Below are positions 44,701 to 55,400 of a DNA stretch of 64,000 bases, piece after piece (within the stretch, counting starts at the first letter, position 1; every line of letters begins with the position of its first letter). A model generated the notes under the pieces. The model was not told the origin of the DNA. It did not search any database and saw only the letters and a program-made list of their open reading frames with translations. This DNA is from Edaphochlamys debaryana (taxonomy: Eukaryota > Chlorophyta > Chlorophyceae > Chlamydomonadales). The stretch is taken from contig JAEHOE010000019.1 in NCBI GenBank assembly GCA_016858145.1, forward strand, positions 558,001 through 622,000. The letters run 5' to 3'. A program made the translations under genes and the position numbers.

Positions 44701-47700
44701 TGCGGGAGACGGTTGAGTTTGGCCCAAACAGCACCCGCGGTTGCGAGAGGTGGGCGGGCGGGGGTGGGTGCCATGATGCAAGGAGTATCTGGCAACGAAC
44801 GATGCGATTCCCAGCGGATTCCTGAGAAGGGTCAGCCTGGGGAGATAGTCCATGTCCCTTGCCTCCCAGCTGAGGATTTGCTTCGCCCACTCCCGGCAGC
44901 TACGCCCAAGGCGACTGGTGGCGTGTGCTCGCGCCCTCGCGGGGCAACCGCAGCGCAAGCCCTTCAACCGCGAACGCCTCACCTCCCAACGCGGCTGGCA
45001 ACCTGTCCAGCGACCTTGCGGCTGTGCGGATGCCCTACGCGGCTTGGAGCGGAGACGCAGCACTGTTTGACGCAACACAGTGGAGCCCGGACACGCCCGG
45101 ACAGTCCGCTGGATACTTCCGGACCGTCTGGCATGCCCTCCACTCGCCCAACGTGGCTCCGCATCCGCGGTCGCCCATGCAGGTGTGGCCCTGGACAGTA
45201 TCCTGAATGTTGGTCATTTGCGACCCTTAACACCATCGATCGAGCACCAGGGTTCAACATCAGAATCCGCCCCTTGCGCTGAAAGTGTCCTTCGTAAGCC
45301 CTGTCCCCTGTCACTGCATGCCTCGCAGATCAACCTTTACAGGCACGCTCTGAGCTACGCGGCAATGGCTCTTCTGGCGGCGTCTTACAACGACGCGCCG
45401 AACGCCAACGCCACTGGCGGCACCGCCATTGGCGGGGGCGTGGAGGTGTCGATTGCTGAGCTGGAGCGGGCTTGGGCGGTGATGGCAGAGGTCGTTGACC
45501 CCAGTACGATGAGGGCAGTTTACGAGGACTCAATTGCTGCGCCTCAATACGTAGCAGCCCCAGGTGAGGTATCTGGGAGGCCGAGTCAGACTCAGTGTCA
45601 GGGTAGGCTGCCTGTTGCTTTGAGGGCAAGCAGGCGAGGCCTCCGTCAGCTGGACGCTTCCCCGGCGTCCTGGGTCGAGGGGTCAGTGCCTCAGGAGGAC
45701 AAGATAGGTGTCATTCCTCGACGATGGACAATTAGGCTCAGCCCGGAGATGGCTGGGCAGCGGGAAATGCGTGCAGGCACAGTGCAAAGCGTGGCGCCGT
45801 GCGGCGCGCCCCGCGCGGAGCGTCAGGCGGGGTACCCGAGGGCCGGAGGATGGAGGCAGGGCAAAACACAATCCCATGCCAACCCGCGACAAAGTATTGC
45901 CACTGCTTATCCCTTGACGGATTGGAAGATTGGATAGCAGCATCTTGCTCGGTCCGGGCTTGATCAGCGAGGTTGACCGAAGTCGGCACCGCAACATCCC
46001 GCAACAATTGCGCACAAGCTGGGCGGAGCTACCTCGCTCTTAGTTGAGACCGCCTCACCAAAGGGATATCCGCATCGCTCCTCCGGGTTATGGGTGCAAG
46101 GCATGGTGCGACCGCTTGACCAACATGTTTACTTCGCGCCAGGTCGATACGTTTCCCTGCTCTCAACAACACACGGTAGCAATAAGCAACGATGGCTTTT
46201 GGCATCGCGTGATGGGCGTAAACTGCATCAGGCTTCATCCCCCTTTTTTCTCCCCCAGCAGGACTTGCCAAAAAGAGCGGGCCTCCCCATGTACATGCTG
46301 ATTCCTGCTCCCGATTGCCCTCGAGCTGCAGGGCCCCCCGCTGGAAACAGTCTCCGCGCCGGAGAAAAGGCGGCCATCGGTGCGGCCGTGGGGGCGGCCG
46401 GAGTGATCCTGCTGGTGGCATCAGTCATGGGGCTCGTGATGCTGAGGCGGCGCCGGAGGCGGCAGCACAGGGACCTGTTTGGGCGGGTGATGGCGCCCAA
46501 GGAGGGCCCCGACACGACACTCCTGATCACGGGTGAGGAAGGGAAGACGCTGGGGTCATGTATCTAGGTGGTGTGTGTTTGCCTATCGGGACCCACCTGC
46601 AATCCCTTCCCTTCCAACCGCAGACGCCCAGAACTCGACGGTCCTGTGGGAGCAGCTGCCGGTCGAGGTGGGGACGGAGGCAGAGGGAGGGAAGCGCTAC
46701 TCGGGCTATCCTTGGGGTATTGGCAAGGTGCCGTAGCCCTTGTGGCACCCACGTGCACCCCTCCGTCCTAACCCCCACAGGTGATGGACGTCGTTCTCAA
46801 GCTGCACCACTCGTGAGCCTTGGGGCCCAGAGCGAGGGCGATGCTGCTTGCGCGGTGCCCTTGGAAGCAAGGATTTTATATGATATCCACTCGCCGTACG
46901 GCTGCGCCGCCCGCAGGACCATTCGCTCTGTGCTGGCGCGGCACAATGGCTACGAGTCGGCCACAGGTGCGGGGTCCTGGTCTGGATTGTCTGAGCGCAG
47001 ATCCCAAGCTAAGATCAGTCGCATGGCTGGATGGCGGCTCGACCCACCACCACACCCCTCTGCAGGGGCACGCATGGGCGGAGCATGACCACATCTTTAC
47101 CTCCCATGTGTGCCCCCGCACTGGCATCCTCAACCCTCCCCCACAACCTCCCACAGAGGGCGACTCGTTCATCCTCGCATTCGCCACGCCGTCGGCTGCT
47201 CTGGGCTTTGCCACCAGCTGCCAGGTGCGCACAGGGCTGCGCCGATGCTCGGGGAACACGCCTCCCTCTCTGCACCTGGTCTCAGAGGACTGCTCTCCTC
47301 GGTTTCCAACGTGGCCCCTCCCTCCTAGGTCGCGTTGCTCCACCAGAACTGGCCACCTCAGCTGCTGGACCACCCAGACGGGGCACCGGTGCTGGTGCTG
47401 TCGCCACACGACCCCACAGACCCCAAGGACGGCCACGGCACAAGCGCGCTGGCGGCTCTCGGCTTCATCGCTTCTGGCGGGGCTAGCTCTCGCATCCCTT
47501 TTCCAGCAGGTTCAACCCTGGGGCAGGGCCGCGCATCTATTGAACCAAAGGGGTCCTACCTCTACTCAAGCAACAGCAGGGAGAAACAAGCTAGCAGGGA
47601 TCTGGACCCGCGGTCCTCGGCGGGAGCCCCGAGAGGAAGCTCCAGACGCCTTCGCCCCAGCGCGCCAGGGTTCAGTTCTGGCATTGAGCTGGAAGACGAA

Positions 47701-50107
47701 GCGATCTTCACCGCCACCTCGTGGGGCGATATGCTGGCGGCCGCTTTCCCGGTGCTGTCAGCTGACTCTGCGGAGGGACGGCGCGTGCACGCCTTGCTCC
47801 GCGCTTTAACGATGGACACCGCGACGGCCGAGGAGGCTGCTCAGGACGAGGAGGCGGACGGCGGTGCGAGGGCCTCACTGGACTCCGCCAGCACCTTTGG
47901 CCATGATTTGGTGGGTGGGGTGTCGGGAGTGCTCGTCGCATCCACTTCGAGGGCCGATACCGTATACCGGGCCCCCTAAGAGCTCTTCCCACATCCTCAA
48001 CCCTCCCTGCTCCCTCCCTCCCAGGTCCTGCGCCTTCCCGACGGGCGTGTGGCTGTGGTGGCGTACCGGGGACTGCGCGTGCGCATGGGGCTGCACTCGG
48101 GCCTCAAAGACCCGGCCCAGGTGGCGTTCAACAAGGTCGTGTCGTCGTACGCATACAAGGGTGAGGGACTGAGGGGGCCACAACATTCCTGCTGAGCACC
48201 CTTCGCCTGGCTCCTGCTCATAAGGCAGCTAGCGTTTGCGCAATAATGCATTACGGCCTTGATCCCTTGTCGGCATCCCGCTTCCCTTGCCCAGGCGACT
48301 TTGCGGAGCTGGCCAAGCTGGTCTCCGACGCAGCGCCTGGGGGCCTCATCACCCTCTCGCACTACGCCTTCGCCAGGCTGAGACACACGCAGCCCGGGAC
48401 GGGCAGCTCAGCTGCCGATGCTTTGAATGACCAGTCCAGTTATCCGAACGACAAGCAGCACCCTCACCGCAAAGGCCTTCTCAGCCTAATGTCAAGACGA
48501 GGCTTACACCAAGAGGACGGGCAAGCCAGCGAGGGTGCCGTGATAATCTATGCTGGGGCCTACTGCCTCACAGAGCCAAAGGCCCGTGGACCAGCCGTGC
48601 CTGCCCTTCGGTCCAGTGTCGCGCTGACGCTGAGCTCAGCAGTGCGCCCAGCAAGCGTGCCACAAGCGCACATACCGCCCTCGGTTACGGCCGAGGGTCC
48701 CGTGGCGGAGGCTGTGGAGTTATCACCGTTCACCGCTGACGCTGCGGAGGAGGCCCGGGAGGCCCGTCACAAGGTTCTCGGTAAGAACGTACCGCATGTT
48801 GGTTATCTAGCTAGCTACGAGGCCATGTCAAGATGGCAAGCTTTTTTCTTTGCATTCCGCGTCGCCGTATCCCCTCCCACAGCGCATGACGGGCCTCCGT
48901 CAATCGAGGTGGAGGAGCCCCACGCCCTGTTCCTGGCGGTGCCCCCCTCGCTGCTGTGCCGCCTGGCGCTGCGGCCCCAGCTCCGTGTGGTCCGCACCGT
49001 CAAGCTCGGCTCCCTGGCCGCACCCGTGCGGAGGGTCACGGTGGCGTTTATGAAGGTGCGGACCTCCTGGGGGCCTTGGAAGGTGGAATGGGCCCGTTGG
49101 GGAAGGCTGCCCAAACCCCTCCGCCCTCCTCTGCAGGTGGTGGGTGCCTCTTCGATCCTGTCAGACCTGCCCGGCCCCGGGGCGCGGGCGCTGGAGGCCT
49201 TTCAGCAGATCGCTGGTCGGCTGCTGACCCCGGGAGGGGGCTACAAAGTCGAGGGCGCAGACGGACTGGTGAGGGCGAGGGAGCCCGCACGCAGGGCAGC
49301 ACCCTATCTGCCCTGTGTCTCAGGCCTGTCACTGCTATGCCCTCGCCTCAGGTCTTGGCTGTGTTCGCCAGCCCCGTGGCAGCCCTGGCCTGGGCCTGCT
49401 CCTGCATCACGGCCCTGTGCCAGCACCAGTGGGAGGACGCACTGCTCGCCCACGAGCTGTGCCAGGTGGGGTGGGGGCGCGCGACGGCCGTTGGGTTTGC
49501 GAGGCCCTTGTTGGCAGAGTACTTGGTGAGCCGGCAATACATCTGCAGCCCAACGAGTTCCTCTGGCACACCACCCACAGGAGGAGCTGGGCGTCGGCCA
49601 CACGGAGTATTCTAGCTTTACCGCTGGAGTTATGACTTCAGGCGGCGTTCGCGTGCCCTCGCTGCGCCGCCAGGGCTGCGGCCCACTGCTCCAGGCGGGG
49701 CCACGCATCAAGGTAATCGGGATCAAGGCCGGAAAGCCAACAGCATCCGGCTGCACCTAGGTTGGACGGAGCCTCCCTGACGCCCCGCCCCGCCCCCTCT
49801 GCCCCCTCCTCCTCCGCAGGTGGGCCTGGACGTGGGCACCGTCACCCACACGCTCACGGAGGCCTCGGGACGGCTGTCGTACCGTGGCAAGCCCATGAAC
49901 CGCGCAGCACGCATCGCAGGCATCGGCGGGGCGGGGCAGGTGCTGTGCAGCGGCGACACGTGGGAGGCGTGCGGCGCCGAGGAGCCCGGGCTGCTGGACC
50001 GATACGTGGGCCTGAGCCTGGGCTGCATGGCGCTCAAGGGGGTGGCACAGCCGCTGGAGGTGGTGCAGGTGCTGCCGGAGGGGCAGGGCGGGCAGGGGTG
50101 CGGGTGA
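41247..50107 (+). CDS. Receptor-type nucleotide cyclase B, tandem paralogue of A
   Basis: 1,547 residues, 25 exons at the same positions as A: 41247-41474, 41898-41929, 42263-42446, 42699-42740, 42912-42975, 43187-43316, 43435-43618, 43733-43910, 44015-44503, 44593-44749, 44900-45182, 45329-45563, 46332-46532, 46624-46667, 46781-46812, 46917-46966, 47157-47224, 47329-47910, 48025-48160, 48295-48780, 48883-49055, 49137-49268, 49352-49465, 49581-49712, 49820-50107. Signal peptide MHVRRLLLVVLLAVLTAAP. Layout as in A: ectodomain, TM (AAIGAAVGAAGVILLVASVM), Arg6, C1 with ITDAQNST and EGDSF, variable insert, C2 with YKVEG and GKPMNRAARIA. Intron 1 carries a 217-base (CCCCA)n/poly-C tract ending at the acceptor. 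Intron 12 is ~600 bases longer than in A or C and may hold an insertion. Exons 19-20 with their intron are almost identical to A, while intron 16 is almost identical to C. All frames are open. Confidence 0.85.
41678..41894 (+). repeat. (CCCCA)n satellite with a 39-base C homopolymer in cyclase B intron 1
   Basis: CCCCA units run from about 41678 to 41894, interrupted by an uninterrupted run of 39 C (41740-41778). The tract ends directly at the CCCACAG acceptor of exon 2. The opposite strand is (TGGGG)n with G39. The same introns of A and C have no such tract. Confidence 0.97.
45701..46264. mobile_element. Probable ~560-bp insertion in cyclase B intron 12
   Basis: The matching intron is 148 bases in A and 141 in C but 768 in B. 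B aligns to C on both sides (GGGGTCAGTGCCTCAGGAG up to ~45699; CATGTACATGCTG and CCTCGAGCTGCAG after ~46285). The intervening block is less GC-rich and is flanked by the 5-base direct repeat AGGAC (45696-45700 and 46260-46264), a possible target-site duplication. I see no terminal inverted repeats and no ORF of a transposase, so the class is unknown. Confidence 0.4.
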
Positions 50108-50128
50108 GGCACGGGGCAGCCAGTACAT

Positions 50129-50146
50129 GAGAGAGAGAGAGAGAGA
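50129..50146 (+). repeat. (GA)n microsatellite
   Basis: About nine GA units immediately downstream of the cyclase B stop codon, in its 3' UTR. Confidence 0.9.
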
Positions 50147-50628
50147 CATTTGATTCACAGTACTACTAGAATGTGAGGGTGCTACTGGGTGCGCCGCCGT
50201 CAGGCTAGCAGCAGCAACGTATACGTACAAAGGCTTGCTTGGAACTTGAGCTGTTTACTTCCTGATTCCCTGAGCGACTGCCTCGGTTCGGGCGTGTGGG
50301 GGCTGATCCCCCCCTTCGTTGCGGTTGTGAGATGCCGCATGTGCGTGCGGCGTTGCGCTTAAGTGTCCGCCCCGAACAGTTTTGGGCTGAGCCCCCGCCT
50401 CGTCTTCCCAGGGAGGCTTTGCGGCGTATTAGGTACAGACACCCTTGTTGCTGAACAGCCTGCCATGTGGGGGCTGAGCCCAGGCTCTGGGGGGGAAGAG
50501 CCCCCTCGAATTACCCCAAACTGCGTGTCAAACTTGCGATTGCGATTGACGCCCAGCCCGCGATGCAACCTTTTGAACACTACGGTATCTACAATGGTAA
50601 GTCATGTGACGCCAGCTTGATGTTTGAC

Positions 50629-50783
50629 GGATGAGGGTGTTTGATTGCATTATTTTTGGCATGCAGTTAGCCTGGGCAATGTTGCTTAACACTGTCAGCT
50701 GGCTTGCTGGTTGCCGGATGTATGAGGGTGTTGATTGCACCCTTTGGGCAGGTGGCCTGGGCATTCTGCTGAACATGGTCAGG
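50629..50783 (+). repeat. Imperfect direct duplication of ~70 bases
   Basis: Units at about 50629-50700 and 50717-50783 share GGATG...AGGGTGTTTGATTGCA (or GTTGATTGCA), AGCCTGGGCAATGTTGCT (or GGCCTGGGCATTCTGCT), GAACA or TAACA, and a GTCAG end. Confidence 0.6.
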
Positions 50784-52404
50784 CATTAACGGTGTGGGTA
50801 GGTTGAGGCCGGCGTTCGTCATTTGGGCTGAGCCGGGACAGGAAGAGGTGGGGAGACTGAAGTGCTGGGGGAAGGCCCCTTTCTGTGTTCGAGGGCCATA
50901 CCTGCCGTACAACAGCTCCAGACGCAATCGTTTGCAACCCCACGCGAGGAGCCTTCGGTGAAGACAACGAGGTCAGGCGCTAGCTTTGTGAACGCGTCAC
51001 AAACCACGGGCGACGCATGTGCACAACCCGGGCATAACGGTACCGGGCATTCTTTCATGTGGATCGTCACGTCGAGCATGGCGGCGGTCAGCCAGGGTCG
51101 GCGTGCTGTTGCGGCGCGTTGCACATGATTGATACCGGCAGGGGCCAGGGGCATAGCCTTTGGTCCATACTCCCTAGTCCTGCTTCTCTATCTTAGTTGA
51201 TGTGGGTTAAGTATGGTGTGGCTCGGTATGCTGCAGCAGCTAGTGTGATGGACAGGACCGGTGTCGGCCGGGGGTAACTGCCGGGGGTGACGACTGACGA
51301 GGGTTCCGCCACCCTAGTGCGCCAGAGTTCCGTAGAAGTTTGGGACCTAGGAATTTGCATGTAAGGCAATACTCGCGTTCCCACAACTAACAGGCTAGGC
51401 TCGGGAGGAGCACACAGCCTCCAGAGTCCGCACACCGGGGGCCCAGCGCCTTGAGCTACCGCATCCACCCGACAAGCCAGTCTCAGTCCACGGACTCGAG
51501 AATATGTATACAAGTATAGACGGTCAATAGGCCCATCGATGGGCAATAGGCGCCGGGCAAAAGACCCCAAAGGTACGGCAGCACATGCGCCGGGCGTACG
51601 AAGAGGACATAGCGCTTCTTGCATACAATTAAGGAGTCTTCAGGGATCGACACGCAATCCATGCACGACCTACCTCCCGCAACTCGGTTGGAAAAATCCT
51701 GACGATCTGAGTCTCTAATGCTGTGGCGCAATGCAGGGGGACGCACTGCAGTTTATGACACCCGTAACGTCCGGTGGTGACCAACTGTACGGCACGCTGT
51801 GACGAGGGCCACGGCAGGAATAGTGATAGCTACGCAACCATACGCAAGGTGCGGACCCTTGTGTGCCCCACTTCGGGGTTACGGGGCAGGGCAGGATAAC
51901 CGCCCCACCACCGGCCACTCCATGGCCCCATCTGGCCACGGCGGGAGTTGCGGCGTCCCAGGGCGGTTGTCCGCCGGACGAGTGACAACTGACCCCCGGC
52001 CATGCCCGGGCCCACGGAGAACAAGGCCGCACAGCGTAGAAAGGCATAAAAGGATACGGACATGCACAACAAAGGGTTCGGATTGATACGAACGGGGCAG
52101 AGCTGTGCCGTCATGTGGAGCAGACCCCAGGGGTGCTGCATGTACCGCTAAATAGTGACGACGGCATAGAAATAAAGTTATCATCTCACAGTTCTCGCCT
52201 GCAGCACCAAATGACCTGCACCCCTGAAAGTTCGCCAAGAGATCGGCGCAGCTTGATTTGCCGCCCCTTAGACTTGCATAGCCAATGCGCAATGGAGAGA
52301 CTCCCAGCTCACAGATTAGAACGCCAGATCTCAGCTCATCGTTGCCGCCACTGGTGCCTTGCGCGTTTCTATCTGTGATGTCATGTGTACCATTGCCCCG
52401 TGCC

Positions 52405-55400
52405 TCACCCGCACCCCTGCCCCTCCGGCAGCACCTGCACCACCTCCAGCGGCTGTGCCACCCCCTTGAGCGCCATGCAGCCCAGGCTCAGGCCCACGTA
52501 TCGGTCCAGCAGCCCGGGCTCCTCGGCGCCGCACGCCTCCCACGTGTCGCCGCTGCACAGCACCTGTCCCGCCCCGCCGATGCCTGCGATGCGTGCTGCG
52601 CGGTTCATGGGCTTGCCACGGTACGACAGCCGTCCCGAGGCCTCCGTGAGCGTGTGGGTGACGGTGCCCACGTCCAGGCCCACCTGCGGAGAGCGATGGG
52701 GGCAGAGGGGGAAGGGCGGGGCGTCAGGGAGGCCCCGTTCAACCTAGCTGCAGCCGGTGGCTGGTGGCAACAGGCCTCAAAAAAACATCCCCCTTGTTTT
52801 CCCCCCCTTAATCCCGATTACCTTTATGCGTGGCCCCGCCTGGTGCAGTGGGCCGCAGCCCTGGCGGTGCGCTTGGTGTCCACCGGTGCTGAGGACCCGC
52901 GGTGTGTTGGCGTGGCTGCCTGTCAGCCCTACGGCCGTGGGGATACCCAGTTCCTCCTGTGGGGAAGGAGGATATGGCATTGAAACCCCTTGGTCGTTAT
53001 GACATGCTGTGCTGCCAGGGACTATTGCCGCATCGCCAAGCACTATGCCACCGGTGCCTCGGACCCTGAGGGCCGTCGCGCGCCTCCACCCCACCTGGCA
53101 CAGCTCGTGTGCGAGCAACGCGTCCTCCCACTGGTGCTGGCACAGGGCCGTGATGCAGGAGCAGGCCCAGGCCAGGGCTGCCACGGGGCTGGCGAACACA
53201 GCCAAGACCTGGGGCCGAGGGCACAGCATTGACAGACCTGAGACACAGGGCAGATAGGGTGCTGCCCTGCGTGCGGGCTCCCTCGCCCTCACCAGTCCGT
53301 CTGCGCCCTCGACTTTGTAACCCCCTCCCGGGGTCAGCAGTCGACCAGCGATCTGCTGGAACGCCTCCAGCGCCCGCGCCCCTGGGCCCGGCAGGTCCGA
53401 CAAGATTGAAGAGGCACCCACCACCTGTAGAGGAGGGTGGAGGGGTTTTAGCAAACAGCCTTCCCCAACGGGCCCATTCGGCCTTCCCAGGCCCCCAGGA
53501 GGTCCGCACCTTCATGAACGCCACCGTGACCCTCCGCACGGGTGCGGCCAGGGAGCCGAGCTTGACGGTGCGGACCACACGGAGCTGGGGCCGCAGCGCC
53601 AGGCGGCACAGCAGCGAGGGGGGCACCGCCAGAAACAGGGCGTGGGAGTCGTGGCCCTCGTGGGTGGTCAGGATGTCCGCCAGGTCAAGGTGCGCTGGTG
53701 ACCGGAATGCGCACTCGCTGGCGGAGCTGGGTGGTGCCTGACTGCCGCCTACGTCGGAACACGGCAGGTTGTTACCGCGCGGTTGGTTGCGCGCAGCGGG
53801 GATTGTGTGGGTTAGACTGCCGAGGTCGGAGTGGGGTAGAGAGTTTGGCAGAACGCAAACAAGCCGTCCCGCCAGAGTCGCCACCCCCACCTTGGGCTGC
53901 CGAGAGCGCTGCGTCAGCTGTGAACGGTGAAAGCTCCTGGGCCTCCGCCACGGGACCGATGTTCACATCAGGGGGAGTCGGATGGGGCGTGTCCGGGCCC
54001 CTGGACTGGACCCCTGGATCGATGGTCACGGCAACGCTGGCGTTCCCCTCGGGCAAGACCGGAGGCCGCGGCTTGGGCTCTCTGAGGGCAAAGGTGCCCC
54101 CATACACCACCAAGGCGTGCTCTAGGGCGAGGCCTTCCGCGCTGCGCCGAGAGGCCCTCGCAAACAGGCCCCTGCTGCTGAGGCGCTTCGCCGTGGCGAT
54201 CAGCTTGTGTGAGTGTGGGCCTTCCACGGGATCGAGGGCGGCCGTGGGCTTGGCGGGCTCCTCCGTGTGTCTCAGCCTTGCGAAGGCGTAGTGCGAGAGG
54301 GTAATGAGGCCCCCGGGCGCTGCGTCGGAGACCAGCTTGGCCAGCTCCGCAAAGTCGCCTGGGCAAGGGCGAGGGACCCAGAGACGTAATGCCGCAAGCA
54401 GAACCTAGCTCACATAGTAGCATCTTGAACAGAAGCCCAGATGTATTAGTACAGGGCCCCTGCCTGCTGCGCCCTGCCGCCCGCTCACCCTTGTATGCGT
54501 ACGACGACACGACCTTGTTGAACGCCACCTGGGCCGGGTCCTTGAGGCCCGAGTGCAGCCCCATGCGCACGCGCAGGCCCCGGTACGCCACCACAGCCAC
54601 ACGCCCGTCGGGAAGGCGCAGGACCTGGGAGGGAGGGAGCAGGGAGGGTTGGTGGAGCAGGAGGGGCTCTAGGGGGCCCGGTAGACGGTATCGGCCCTCG
54701 AAGTGGATGCGGGGGGGCCGCCCGGACGAGGTGCTGTCTGCCCTGCGGAAGAGGTGCTGACAGCGCGCGAGACAGAAGCGACGCGCATCCACACCCAAAC
54801 CCGACAAGGACACTCCTGCCCTCACCCACCGGAGCGCGACCCAAGTTGGTTACGGGGTCCAGTGAGGCCCTCGCACCGCCGCCCGCCTCCTCGTCCTGAG
54901 CAGCCTCCTCGGCCGTCGCGGTGTCCATCGTTGAAGCGCGGAGCAAGGCGTGCACGCGCCGGCCCTCCGGAGATTCAGCTGGCAGCACCGGGAAAGCGGC
55001 CTCCAGTAGCTCTGCCCAAGAGTAGGTCTGCGCATCCAACTCTGGCTCCGCCGCTGCAGGGCTGGTGCTCCCTCCAATGCCATCGCCGGAAGTTGGCCGC
55101 TTTGCGCTGTCCAGATCCACAGGCAATCGCTGTCCGCCACGTCTACTTCCTTCCTCACCACTGCAAGTCCGGCCAGGGGTGGACCGCTTTACCTCAACCG
55201 ACCCGCGGCCATGCCCCGGTTTGAACCCGGGAAGATGGTGCGGGAGCTGGCGCCCGAAGAAGCGATGAAGCCCAGAGCCGCCAGCGCGCTTGCACCATGG
55301 CCGTCCTTGGGGTCTGTGGGGTCGTGTGGCGACAGCACCAGCACCGGTGCCCCGTCTGGGTGGTCCAGCAGCTGAGGTGGCCAGTCCTGGTGGAGCAGCT

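Larger units (their letters stand above)
50108..52404. other. Convergent spacer between cyclases B and C
   Basis: 2.3 kb with no supported gene. It contains both 3' UTRs, a (GA)9 microsatellite at 50129-50146, several GGGCTGAGCCC-like palindromes (about 50383, 50473, 50826), an imperfect ~70-base duplication at 50629-50783, and from about 51150 to 52250 less GC-rich sequence with only short frames. Segment 52324-52370 is alignable to the 3' UTR of cyclase A. Confidence 0.45.
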
